23,964 nucleotides of DNA from JBGPLH01 sp041486365 [NCBI: Thermodesulfobacteriota bacterium]. Its GTDB lineage: Bacteria; JAUYMQ01. Location: contig JBGPLH010000004.1 of the NCBI GenBank assembly GCA_041486365.1, positions 1 through 23,964 on the forward strand, given 5' to 3'. The notes beneath the pieces were generated by a model that made no database searches, had not been told where the DNA came from, and saw only the letters and a list, made by a program, of their open reading frames with translations. Positions within the stretch are counted from its first letter, which is position 1. Each line of letters opens with the position of its first letter. Of the stretch, positions 1 through 6,660 are shown in pieces. The position numbers were made by a program, and so were the translations under genes.

Positions 1-339
1 CCCTACGAGTACCGCGACAACGCCTGGTTCGTGGCCTACGCGCCCTCCGAGAATCCGCAGATCGCGGTGGCCGTTCTCGTCGAGCACGGCGGACACGGGG
101 GATCGGTCGCCGCCCCGGTGGCCCGCCACGTGCTGGCAGCGTACTTCGGGATCGAGGATCCTCCGCCGAACGTGCTCCAGGCCGCGGCCCCCGGCGCCGT
201 GAAGCGGGTGTCGGTCGCGGTCCCCGCGGCCGCGACGCCCGCCGTCGCGCACCCCACTTCCACTTCGGCGCCGTCCGCTTCCGCCCCGTCTCCCGCACCG
301 CCGGGGACACCCGCCCCCTCGGAGGAAATCGTTGATTGA
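1..339 (+). CDS. mrdA: Penicillin-binding protein 2 (peptidoglycan transpeptidase), C-terminal part only
   Basis: The reading frame is open from the first base, so the gene begins upstream of the window and only about 112 residues are seen. The segment [18 protein letters not shown] followed by [19 protein letters not shown] is the characteristic end of the transpeptidase domain of elongation-specific class B PBPs (PBP2). That family cross-links peptidoglycan in the periplasm as part of the rod-shape elongation complex. The family domain ends near [10 protein letters not shown]. After it comes a tail of roughly 50 residues made almost only of Ala, Pro, Ser, Thr and Val, probably a disordered periplasmic extension. 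The stop codon overlaps the rodA start by 8 bases, which fits translational coupling and the usual mrdA-rodA pairing. The catalytic serine lies outside the window and cannot be checked. Confidence 0.9.
   Translation, partial: PYEYRDNAWFVAYAPSENPQIAVAVLVEHGGHGGSVAAPVARHVLAAYFGIEDPPPNVLQAAAPGAVKRVSVAVPAAATPAVAHPTSTSAPSASAPSPAPPGTPAPSEEIVD
321..325 (+). promoter_or_regulatory. Ribosome binding site that decides the TTG start of rodA
   Basis: GGAGG lies six bases before TTG at 332-334, inside the end of mrdA. No ATG or GTG with a comparable site is close by, so rodA most likely starts at TTG and overlaps mrdA by 8 bases. Confidence 0.7.
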
Positions 340-1438
340 TCGCCGGCTGATTCAGAACTTCGACTGGTTCCTGCTCCTGTTCGCCGTGGCGATCACCGCC
401 GTGGGGATCGTGAGCCTGTACAGCGCCGTCTACCAGGCGCACTCCGGCACGGGGCAAGGCGCCGTCTACAACAAGCAGATCTTCTGGCTCGGGGCGGGGG
501 TGCTGGCGTTGATCGTGATGATGATCCCCGACTACCGCACCTTCGAGCGCTTCGCCTATCCGATCTACTGGCTGTGCGTGGCGCTCCTCGTGGCGGTTCT
601 CTTCGTGGGGACGATCGCCAAGGGGAGCCAGCGCTGGCTCGCCCTCGGGCCTATCACGATCCAGCCCTCGGAGCTGGTAAAGCTCGCGGTGGTTATCGCG
701 CTCGCCCGCTACTTCCACCGCAACCGCTCGGCGGGAGGCTACGGACTCTTCGATCTCGTCCGCCCGCTCGTGATCATCGGGATCCCGTTCCTCCTCGTGC
801 TGAAGCAGCCCGATCTGGGCACCGCTTTGCTGGTCGCGCTGATCGGCGGAACGGCGCTGCTGTTCGTGAACGTCCGCCTGAAGTCGGTCCTCACCATGGC
901 GGGGGTGGGCCTCGCGACGGCCTTCGCGGCCTGGGAGTACCTGCTCCACGATTACCAGCGGATGCGCGTGAAGACGTTCCTCGACCCCGAGATGGATCCG
1001 CTCAACTCCGGCTACCAGGCCATCCAGTCCAAGATCGCGGTCGGCTCGGGCGGGTTCTTCGGGAAGGGGTTCCTCCACGGCACGCAGACCCAGCTCAACT
1101 TCCTGCCGGAGCAGCAGACCGATTTCATCTTCAGCGTGACGGCGGAGGAGTGGGGCTTCCTGGGGGCGGGGCTCGTGCTCCTGTTGTACCTGGTGCTGAT
1201 CCTCTACAGCCTCAACGTGGCCCGCTCGTCCAAGGACGGGTTCGGGGCGCTGCTGGGCGCGGGCATCGCGGGGATGCTATTTTGGCCTGTCTTCGTGAAT
1301 GTGGGGATGGTGCTGGGGTTTCTCCCCGTCGTGGGGGTGCCGCTGCCGCTCATGAGCTACGGTGGCTCCTCCCTCGTCGTCACTTTCGCCGCCCTGGGCC
1401 TTCTCATGAACATCCGCATGCGCCGCTTCACCTTCTAG
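332..1438 (+). CDS. rodA: RodA, SEDS-family peptidoglycan glycosyltransferase of the elongasome
   Basis: This 368-residue polytopic membrane protein has about ten hydrophobic segments. It carries SEDS family signatures: [20 protein letters not shown] (about residues 99-118), a [10 protein letters not shown] segment, the [21 protein letters not shown] stretch, and [11 protein letters not shown] near the C-terminus. Asp264 in QQTDFIF aligns with the aspartate essential for glycan polymerisation in RodA/FtsW. The enzyme polymerises lipid II in partnership with PBP2, whose gene lies immediately upstream and overlaps by 8 bases. The start is a TTG preceded by GGAGG at ideal spacing. Length is typical of RodA. 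FtsW is the main alternative, but the mrdA context strongly favours RodA. Confidence 0.96.
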   Translation: MIDRRLIQNFDWFLLLFAVAITAVGIVSLYSAVYQAHSGTGQGAVYNKQIFWLGAGVLALIVMMIPDYRTFERFAYPIYWLCVALLVAVLFVGTIAKGSQRWLALGPITIQPSELVKLAVVIALARYFHRNRSAGGYGLFDLVRPLVIIGIPFLLVLKQPDLGTALLVALIGGTALLFVNVRLKSVLTMAGVGLATAFAAWEYLLHDYQRMRVKTFLDPEMDPLNSGYQAIQSKIAVGSGGFFGKGFLHGTQTQLNFLPEQQTDFIFSVTAEEWGFLGAGLVLLLYLVLILYSLNVARSSKDGFGALLGAGIAGMLFWPVFVNVGMVLGFLPVVGVPLPLMSYGGSSLVVTFAALGLLMNIRMRRFTF

Positions 1439-1448
1439 AGGCATCGAC

Positions 1449-2204
1449 GTGGTGACTCGTTCCCGCAAAGCGATCGCCGCTTCCCCCGCGCCGGCGGGGG
1501 AGAGGCGCCCGTCCGCCCGGCGGGCCCAGATCCGGGCTCGGTCCCGCGCCGCGTTCTTCGACGTCGACAAGACGATCCTGAGCCAGAACTCCGGAACGCT
1601 CTTCGTGAAGTATCTCTATGAGCAGGGCCGGGCAACGCGCATGGATCTCGTGAAGGGGCTCGCGACGTACCTGCAATACAAGGTGAACATCCTCGATATC
1701 GACAGGTTCACCAAGCAGGCCGTGAAGCAGCTCAGGGGGCAGAGCGAGGCGGAGATGGTGGCGTTCTGCGCCCGGTGGTACGAGGACGTGGTGCGCAACT
1801 TCATCTACCCGGAGGCGCGCGCGGCGATCCAGCAGCACCTCCAGGAAGGGTACGTCGTGGCGATCGTGACGGGCGCCACCCGCTACGTCGCCGAGCCCCT
1901 GGCGAAGGATCTCGGAATCGACCACGTGATCTGCACGCAGCTCGACGTGCGGCAGGGGATGTTCAGCGGGAGGGTGGTGGAGCCGATCTGCTTCGGGGAG
2001 GGGAAGATCCTGAAGCTCCGGAAGTTCGTGGAGGAGCACCGGATCGAGCTGGCCTGGAGCTACTTCTACACCGACAGCATCTCGGACATGCCGCTGCTCG
2101 AGATTGTCGGGCACCCCCAGGTGGTGAATCCCGATCCGCTGCTGTACCGCGCGGCCGCCAGGCGGCGCTGGCCCATCACGATGTTCAACGCCGCGCCGGA
2201 GTGA
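1449..2204 (+). CDS. HAD superfamily subfamily IB phosphatase (SerB-like)
   Basis: This 251-residue protein has the four HAD motifs. Motif I is FFDVDKT with nucleophile Asp38 and acid/base Asp40. Motif II is IVTGAT around residue 141. The motif III lysine is Lys187 in GEGK. Motif IV is YTDSISDMP with Asp209 and Asp213. The all-alpha cap between motifs I and II fits subfamily IB, which includes phosphoserine phosphatase and small-phosphate-ester phosphatases. The substrate cannot be read from the sequence. The first 30 residues are basic and Ala/Pro/Arg-rich and lie outside the fold. The GTG start lies 10 bases after rodA and has no strong ribosome binding site, so the true start could be downstream within this extension. 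It is probably the last gene of the mrdA-rodA operon. Some family members act in lysophospholipid or glycerophosphate metabolism, but that would be a guess here. Confidence 0.88.
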   Translation: MVTRSRKAIAASPAPAGERRPSARRAQIRARSRAAFFDVDKTILSQNSGTLFVKYLYEQGRATRMDLVKGLATYLQYKVNILDIDRFTKQAVKQLRGQSEAEMVAFCARWYEDVVRNFIYPEARAAIQQHLQEGYVVAIVTGATRYVAEPLAKDLGIDHVICTQLDVRQGMFSGRVVEPICFGEGKILKLRKFVEEHRIELAWSYFYTDSISDMPLLEIVGHPQVVNPDPLLYRAAARRRWPITMFNAAPE

Positions 2205-2311
2205 GGCGCCGGCGGGCCGAGAAGAACCGACCCGAGGTCCCGCGCCCGGAGATCCGCCGCGAAGCGGGGGTCGACTCCAGGAACGCGCGGGCCGAGAAGA
2301 ACCCAATTGAA

Positions 2312-2337
2312 ACGGGCGGAGCCGTGGCTCCACCCGT
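2312..2337 (-). terminator. Hairpin at the end of the trxA transcript
   Basis: A 12-base-pair inverted repeat (2312-2323 with 2326-2337, one G-T wobble) lies 28 bases beyond the trxA stop on the minus strand. It is followed on that strand by only a short T run (TTC then AATTGG), so it is a weak intrinsic terminator candidate. The convergent phosphatase gene ends about 110 bases away on the other side and could use the same stem. Confidence 0.55.
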
Positions 2338-2364
2338 CCTGTATCCGGCGCCCGTCCGGGCGCT

Positions 2365-2691
2365 CTAGACGTGCGCGTCGATCGCTTCCTTGATCTGCGA
2401 CTTGGGGACCGCCCCGACAATCTCTTTGACGACTTTCCCGCCCTTGAAGAGGAGCAGCGTCGGGATCCCGCGAATACCGTAGCGCCCCGGTGTCTGCATG
2501 TTCTCGTCCACGTTCATCTTCGTGAATTTCACCCGGCCGTCGTACTCACCGGAAAGCTCCTCCACGATGGGGGCGATCATGCGACAGGGGCCGCACCAGA
2601 CGGCCCAGAAGTCCACGAGGGCGGGCTCCGGGGACTGGATCACCTCGGCCTCGAAGGACTGATCGGTGACGACGTGGACTTTGGCTGCCAT
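2365..2691 (-). CDS. trxA: Thioredoxin
   Basis: This 108-residue cytoplasmic protein has the redox site WCGPC at residues 32-36 and the cis-proline motif GIPT (Pro77), both diagnostic of classical thioredoxin. The length is exactly that of the family. An in-frame ATG 13 codons further upstream exists. The ATG at 2689-2691 is preferred because the protein then begins at the usual place (MAAKVHVVTD) and a GAGGAG ribosome binding site lies just upstream. It follows the rhodanese-like gene by 16 bases on the same strand, so the two are probably co-transcribed from the promoter near 3259-3287. Role: reduction of protein disulfides and supply of reducing equivalents. Confidence 0.95.
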   Translation of the reverse strand: MAAKVHVVTDQSFEAEVIQSPEPALVDFWAVWCGPCRMIAPIVEELSGEYDGRVKFTKMNVDENMQTPGRYGIRGIPTLLLFKGGKVVKEIVGAVPKSQIKEAIDAHV

Positions 2692-2707
2692 GGATCTCTC
2701 CTCGTTG

Positions 2708-3220
2708 TCAGGGCGCCTGCGTGTTCCCATTCAGGCTAATCAAGCCGTCCTTCGAAGTCAATGCGCCGGCCGAGGGCGCGGCGGCCTTGGCCCGCGCCCG
2801 GGCGGACGGCGAGTCGCGAACCACCGCGACGCGCGTGAAGTTCCGGCGCGCGAGCATGGCGGCGGCCGAGATCCCCTGCTCCTCGGACGCCGCGAGGACG
2901 AACACGCGCGCGCCGCGATGGCGCTCCATCTCGCGGATGCGAGCGCCGAGCTGCATGTAGGGCACGCGCTTGGCGCGCGGGAGCGGGTGCGTCGTCCCGT
3001 GGAGCCGCACGTCGATCGCGATCGCGCGCGGGTCGGCGGCGAGCGCGGCCCGCGCCTGCTCGGCCGTGACGAGCGACACGCGCAACCCCGTTCCGTGACC
3101 GCGGAACGCGACGTCCCACACGTGCCAGGCCGCCAGCGCCAGGGCGAGCGCCAGGGGCCAGACCCAAGGGGAGGGCCGGCGCGTCTCCCGGGGCGCACCG
3201 GCCTCGGACGGGATGGACAT
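2708..3220 (-). CDS. Membrane-anchored rhodanese-like protein lacking the catalytic cysteine
   Basis: This 170-residue protein has one N-terminal membrane segment (about residues 19-36, WVWPLALALALAAWHVW), a rhodanese-like domain (about 48-136), and an Ala/Arg-rich tail. Rhodanese features are IAIDVRLHG, matching the family D-[VA]-R element before the substrate loop, the VPYMQL segment, and a strand-loop-helix RVFVLAASEEQGISAAAML. In sulfurtransferases that loop begins with a cysteine (such as Y-C-x-x-G). Here Ala/Ser replace it, and there is no cysteine anywhere in the protein. It may therefore bind or sense rather than transfer sulfur. It precedes trxA by 16 bases. The ATG at 3218-3220 has GGAGG five bases upstream. 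Family assignment rests on pattern similarity and is moderately sure; the absence of cysteine is directly visible. Confidence 0.72.
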   Translation of the reverse strand: MSIPSEAGAPRETRRPSPWVWPLALALALAAWHVWDVAFRGHGTGLRVSLVTAEQARAALAADPRAIAIDVRLHGTTHPLPRAKRVPYMQLGARIREMERHRGARVFVLAASEEQGISAAAMLARRNFTRVAVVRDSPSARARAKAAAPSAGALTSKDGLISLNGNTQAP

Positions 3221-3232
3221 GCGATCCTCCCG

Positions 3233-3249
3233 GGCCCGCGACGCGGGCC
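3233..3249. repeat. 17-base GC palindrome in the leader of the rhodanese-trxA operon
   Basis: GGCCCGCG and CGCGGGCC flank a single central base. It lies between the predicted minus-strand transcription start (about 3252) and the GGAGG at 3225-3229. It could be an operator half-site pair or an RNA hairpin next to the ribosome binding site. In such GC-rich DNA it may also be chance. Confidence 0.35.
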
Positions 3250-3258
3250 TTCCGGGCC

Positions 3259-3287
3259 AAGGTACGGTGGAGGCGGTTTTCCGTCAA
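3259..3287 (-). promoter_or_regulatory. Sigma-70-like promoter of the rhodanese-trxA operon
   Basis: On the minus strand, TTGACG (3287-3282) is separated by 17 bases from TACCTT (3264-3259). This predicts a start near 3252, about 32 bases before the ATG. It is back-to-back with the gmhA promoter, with the two -35 boxes only 13 bases apart. Confidence 0.5.
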
Positions 3288-3300
3288 CGGCGCGGCCGTC

Positions 3301-3329
3301 TTGACACCCCCGGGGCCGGCTCCTATCCT
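3301..3329 (+). promoter_or_regulatory. Sigma-70-like promoter of gmhA, predicting a leaderless mRNA
   Basis: A perfect TTGACA (3301-3306) is separated by 17 bases from TATCCT (3324-3329). The expected transcription start, about seven bases after the -10 box, coincides with the GTG at 3336-3338. No ribosome binding site is needed or visible. Confidence 0.6.
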
Positions 3330-3335
3330 GCGCGC

Positions 3336-3917
3336 GTGAAAGAGATCATCCTGCGCCGGTTCACCGAGAGCGCCCGCGTGAAGATCGACTTCGCCGAGCG
3401 CTCCGCCGAGGCGATCCTCGCCTGCGCGGAGCTCATCGCGGAGGCCTTTCGCTCGGGGCACAAGCTGCTCCTCTTCGGCAACGGCGGATCGGCCTCCGAC
3501 GCCCAGCACATCGCCGCCGAGTTCGTGAACCGCTTCCAGATCGACCGGCCCGCGCTCCCCGCCCTCGCCCTCACGACCGACACCTCCGCACTCACCAGCA
3601 TCGGCAACGATCAGGACTTCACGCAGGTGTTCTCCCGACAGGTTCAGGCCCTCGGCCGCGCCGGGGACGTCGCGATCGCCCTGAGCACGAGCGGCAACTC
3701 GCCCAACGTCCTGCGCGCGGTGGAAGCGGCCCGGGAGATTCCCCTCCAGGTGATCGGCTTCACGGGGCGCGACGGCGGAAAACTCGCCGGCCTCTGCCAC
3801 ATCGCCCTCGTCGTCCCTTCGGACTCCGTCTCGCACATCCAGGAGTCCCACATCACCGCGGGCCACGTGATCTGCGAGCTCGTGGACCGCATGCTCTTCC
3901 CGGCGTCCGCCCGCTAG
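3336..3917 (+). CDS. gmhA: Phosphoheptose isomerase family protein (SIS domain)
   Basis: This 193-residue single SIS-domain protein has the sugar-phosphate binding loops GNGGSASDAQH (48-58) and STSGNS (117-122), the catalytic-type Glu62 in AAEF, and HIQESHITAGH near the C-terminus with the conserved histidines. GmhA converts sedoheptulose 7-phosphate to D-glycero-D-manno-heptose 7-phosphate, the first step of heptose synthesis for lipopolysaccharide core. The frame is open upstream to 3213, but the GTG at 3336 is chosen. It gives the normal family start and length, and it lies exactly where the TTGACA/TATCCT promoter would begin transcription. The related DiaA and other SIS proteins are possible alternatives. 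No other heptose genes are in the window. Confidence 0.88.
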   Translation: MKEIILRRFTESARVKIDFAERSAEAILACAELIAEAFRSGHKLLLFGNGGSASDAQHIAAEFVNRFQIDRPALPALALTTDTSALTSIGNDQDFTQVFSRQVQALGRAGDVAIALSTSGNSPNVLRAVEAAREIPLQVIGFTGRDGGKLAGLCHIALVVPSDSVSHIQESHITAGHVICELVDRMLFPASAR

Positions 3918-3947
3918 AGCGGCGGGCCCGCGCATTTCCGGGTGCCC

Positions 3948-4985
3948 ATGTCCAGGCAACCGGGCGGGGACGAGCGGTTCCCGCCCCTCGACTTCCTGCG
4001 CCTCCGCACCTATCCGCTCGCGCGCGGCAGGCGCAAGGTGTCGGCGTCCGCCTTCGCGGGGCTGCACCATCCCGGGGACACCCTCGACGCCTTCCTGTCG
4101 AAGCTGCCCGCGTTCCTCGCCGTGAACGATCTCCGCGAGGTGATCGATCGGCTCGCGGGAGCGGCGCGCGGCAGTCGGACCGTGATCGCGGGAATCGGCG
4201 CCCACGTGATCAAGGTGGGCCTCTCGCCGCTCCTCATCGATCTGATGGAGCGCGGGATCGTGAGCCTCGTCGCCATGAACGGCGCGGGCGTGGTGCACGA
4301 TCTGGAGATCGCGCTCGTGGGGCGCACCTCGGAGGAAGTGCTCGAGGAGCTGGAGACGGGGCGCTTCGGAATGGCGCGGGACACGGCGGAGCACATCCAC
4401 GTCGCCGTCGCGCGCGGGGTGCGCGAAGGAAAGGGCTACGGCCGGGCGGTGGGCGACCACATCCTCGAAGACCGCTTCCCGCACCGGGATCTCTCGATCC
4501 TCGCGGCGGCCGCGCGGCTCGGGGTTCCCGTCACGGTCCACGTCGCCATCGGGACCGACATCCACCACATGCACGCCACCGCCGACGGGGCGGCGCTGGG
4601 AGCGGCGAGCCTGCGCGACTTCAGGACGTTCTGCGCGGCCGTGGCGACGCTCGAGAAGGGCGTCTACCTCAACATCGGCTCCGCCGTCATCCTCCCGGAG
4701 GTGTTCCTCAAGGCCGTGAGCGTGGCGCGCAACCTCGGCCGCCCGCTCCGCGACTTCACGACGGTGAACCTCGACTTCATCCGCCACTACCGCACGCAGG
4801 TGAACGTCGTGAGCCGGCCGGTCGCGCGGGGCGGGAAGGGGTTCAACCTGACGGGGCCCCACGAGATCCTGTTGCCGATGATCGCCGCCGGCGTGATCGA
4901 GCGGCTCGCGAAGGGGACACGGAAGCGAGCGAGGAAGCCCGGCGCGAAGGGCGGCGGGAAGCGCGCGGGGAAGAGCCGGCGATAG
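3948..4985 (+). CDS. Conserved protein of deoxyhypusine-synthase-like appearance, function unknown
   Basis: This protein of about 345 residues resembles a conserved bacterial family often found with sugar-phosphate genes. The segment IAGIGAHVIKVGLSPLLIDL followed by MERGIVSLVAMNGAGVVHD recalls the nucleotide-binding region of deoxyhypusine synthase. A later strand-rich part has VTVHVAIGTDIHHMH, GVYLNIGSAVILPEVFLKAV and a C-terminal TGPHEILLPMI. I do not see the lysine-centred active-site segment of true deoxyhypusine synthases, and bacteria usually lack the eIF5A substrate, so that activity is not claimed. The last 25 residues are almost all Lys, Arg, Gly and Ala, a possible nucleic-acid or membrane-surface contact. 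The ATG at 3948 is preferred over GTG 3942. It lies 30 bases after gmhA and probably shares its transcript. Confidence 0.75.
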   Translation: MSRQPGGDERFPPLDFLRLRTYPLARGRRKVSASAFAGLHHPGDTLDAFLSKLPAFLAVNDLREVIDRLAGAARGSRTVIAGIGAHVIKVGLSPLLIDLMERGIVSLVAMNGAGVVHDLEIALVGRTSEEVLEELETGRFGMARDTAEHIHVAVARGVREGKGYGRAVGDHILEDRFPHRDLSILAAAARLGVPVTVHVAIGTDIHHMHATADGAALGAASLRDFRTFCAAVATLEKGVYLNIGSAVILPEVFLKAVSVARNLGRPLRDFTTVNLDFIRHYRTQVNVVSRPVARGGKGFNLTGPHEILLPMIAAGVIERLAKGTRKRARKPGAKGGGKRAGKSRR

Positions 4986-5015
4986 AGGGGCGGCGCCGCC
5001 GCGGGGAGATGGGCG

Positions 5016-5558
5016 ATGCCGGGGAAGATCGAGCTGCGCACGGGCGACATCACGGACGTCGAGGTCGACGCCCTTGTCAACGCGGCGAACACCGACCTCG
5101 CGCTCGGCGCGGGCGTGGCCGGCGCGATCCGCCGCCGCGGGGGAAGGGCCATCCAGGACGCCTGCGACCGGCTTGCCCCGATCCCGCTGGGGGAGTCGGT
5201 CCGGACCACCGGCGGCGAGCTGGCCCAGCCGCATGTGATCCACGCGGCGGTGATGGACTGGGGCGGCGGCGCGACGGAGGAGTCGATCCGCGCGTGCACG
5301 CGGTCGGCCCTTCGCGTGGCCGTGGAGAACGACCTGCGGTCGATTGCCTTCCCGGCCCTGGGCACCGGAGTCGGCGGGTTCCCGATGCGCCGGTGCGCGG
5401 AGATCATGCTGGAAGAGGCTCAGGCGTTCCTCGACGAGGGCGCCGCCTCCGTCGCGCGGGTGATCTTCGTGCTCTTCGGGGAGCAGGCCTACCGGACCTT
5501 CGAGAGCGTGCTCGATAGCCTGAAGATCCGCCGCATGTCCGGGAAGCTTCCAAAATAG
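5016..5558 (+). CDS. Macro-domain protein (ADP-ribose binding, probable hydrolase)
   Basis: This 180-residue protein is essentially one macro domain. It has GDIT at 10-13, NAANTDLALGAGVAGAI at 22-38, and the phosphate loop FPALGTGVGGFP at 112-123. These bind ADP-ribose, and bacterial members commonly remove ADP-ribose from proteins or hydrolyse O-acetyl-ADP-ribose. The asparagine of NAAN and the glycine loops are intact, so ligand binding is likely; the physiological target is not inferable. The ATG at 5016 follows GGGGAG. An ATG seven bases earlier is in another frame. It begins 30 bases after the deoxyhypusine-synthase-like gene and is probably the last gene of the gmhA operon. Confidence 0.9.
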   Translation: MPGKIELRTGDITDVEVDALVNAANTDLALGAGVAGAIRRRGGRAIQDACDRLAPIPLGESVRTTGGELAQPHVIHAAVMDWGGGATEESIRACTRSALRVAVENDLRSIAFPALGTGVGGFPMRRCAEIMLEEAQAFLDEGAASVARVIFVLFGEQAYRTFESVLDSLKIRRMSGKLPK

Positions 5559-5559
5559 C

Positions 5560-5577
5560 CGGGTCCGGCCGGACCCG
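5560..5577 (+). terminator. GC-rich palindrome after the macro-domain gene
   Basis: CGGGTCC and GGACCCG flank the self-complementary core GGCC just after the stop codon. The hairpin is strong but has no T run, so termination is only suggested by position. Confidence 0.35.
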
Positions 5578-5658
5578 TCGCTGCGAAGCCGGGCCACGCA
5601 TCGCCTTTTCCAGGCGCGCGAGGCCATCTTCCGGACGCGCGCTATCCATTTGAACCCA

Positions 5659-5688
5659 TTGACACTTTCGACTAGCAGGGACTATCAT
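5659..5688 (+). promoter_or_regulatory. Sigma-70-like promoter of the heme biosynthesis operon
   Basis: A perfect TTGACA (5659-5664) is separated by 18 bases from TATCAT (5683-5688). It predicts a start near 5695 and a leader of roughly 160 bases before the first gene. The surrounding 5640-5690 stretch is noticeably richer in A+T than its neighbours. Confidence 0.6.
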
Positions 5689-5694
5689 CCCCCC

Positions 5695-5853
5695 GACCTT
5701 TCATGCCCCGGCCGCCCGGCTCCATCGGGCGGCCGGTGACACCCGTCGGGCCGCGCGTGAGACCGCCGGCCGGAACCCGGGTGGGGTGAGCGCTCGCCTT
5801 CGCCCCTCCGACATTCAGGTGCCCCTGACGCCCGACCCGCTGCGAGGACCCCG
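5695..5853 (+). other. Structured 5' leader of the heme operon
   Basis: The leader contains a perfect 11-base-pair hairpin (5708-5718 with 5726-5736, 7-base loop). There is a possible GGGGTG/CGCCCC stem around 5780-5805 and a small TCAGG/CCTGA hairpin at 5815-5828. None of the hairpins is followed by a T run. I do not recognise any known riboswitch consensus, and no open reading frame of leader-peptide type stands out. It could be a regulatory leader or simply GC-rich sequence. Confidence 0.35.
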
Positions 5854-6660
5854 GTGAGCCTCCCTCTCCTGATCGCCGTCGCGGCTTGCTACCTGGTGGC
5901 GGCGCTCCTGTACGTGAATCTCCTCCTCACGCAGCGCTCGGGCATGGACACGCTGGCGCGTCGCACGCTCGTCGCCGGGCTCCTCCTCCACACGGCCGCC
6001 TTCGTGACGCTCCACCGGGAGAGCGACAGCGCGCTTTGGACGCCCGTGCAGGATTCCATCTCCTTCATGGCCTACGCCATCGTCGCCCTGTGGCTCATCT
6101 TCCAGGGGCGGTGGCGCGTGAAGGTGCTCGGCGCGCTCGTCTCGCCGCTCGCGTTCCTCCTCGTGTTGTACGCCACGCTCCCGATCAGCGGCCATGGTCC
6201 TCCCGAGTCGATTCGCTCGATCTGGCCGCACTTCCACATCCTCCTCTCGGTGATCGGTTTCGCGTTCCTGGCCATCGCGTTCGCGGCGGGGCTCATCTAC
6301 CTCGTGCAGGACCGGGAGCTGAAGCTGCGCCGCGGCGCCGGGCTCGCGCGGGTGGCGTTCCGGCTTCCACCCCTGGAGGTGCTGGACCGCGTGAACACGA
6401 TCTGCCTCCTGTACGGCTTTCCGATCCTCACCGTCGGGATGATCATGGGAGCGCTCTGGGAATCAGGACGCACGGGCAGGTTCGCCTGGGAGCCGCACAT
6501 CCTCTTCTCTCTCGCGGCCTGGGTGCTCTACCTCCTGATCGTCTTTTTCCGCCTCGTCTGGCATCAGCGCGGCCGCCGCGCCGCGCTCCTCTCGGTGATC
6601 GGGTTCCTGCTGCTCACGTCGAGCTACCTGGGCGTTCGGGCGCTGGGACTCGGCTCATGA
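5854..6660 (+). CDS. CcsA/HemX-like membrane protein (cytochrome c assembly family)
   Basis: This 268-residue protein has about eight membrane helices. It matches the heme-handling CcsA/HemX family in layout, including the helix region IWPHFHILLSVIGFAFLAIA with a conserved-type histidine and the loop GALWESGRTGRFAWEPHILF. In true CcsA proteins the corresponding loop carries a WDPKE-type motif. Here it reads AWEPHIL, so the match is degenerate. HemX-type proteins are encoded just before hemA in many bacteria and are proposed to influence glutamyl-tRNA reductase level or heme handling. The stop overlaps the hemA ATG by 4 bases. The GTG start has GAGG seven bases upstream. Choice between cytochrome c assembly and HemX roles is not settled by sequence alone; context favours HemX. 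Confidence 0.82.
   Translation: MSLPLLIAVAACYLVAALLYVNLLLTQRSGMDTLARRTLVAGLLLHTAAFVTLHRESDSALWTPVQDSISFMAYAIVALWLIFQGRWRVKVLGALVSPLAFLLVLYATLPISGHGPPESIRSIWPHFHILLSVIGFAFLAIAFAAGLIYLVQDRELKLRRGAGLARVAFRLPPLEVLDRVNTICLLYGFPILTVGMIMGALWESGRTGRFAWEPHILFSLAAWVLYLLIVFFRLVWHQRGRRAALLSVIGFLLLTSSYLGVRALGLGS

Noticed and set aside
3213-3335. N-terminal extension of GmhA from an upstream start
   Set aside because: The stretch covers the divergent promoters, has no ribosome binding site and is not part of the SIS family.
2736-5627. 963-residue open frame on the minus strand
   Set aside because: It lies opposite four clearly recognised genes, is dominated by Arg, Gly, Ala, Asp and His runs, and matches no family. 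It is an artefact of high GC content.
5695-5853. Cobalamin or other known riboswitch in the heme operon leader
   Set aside because: A GTGAGACCGCC stretch loosely recalls a B12 box, but the remaining conserved elements are absent.
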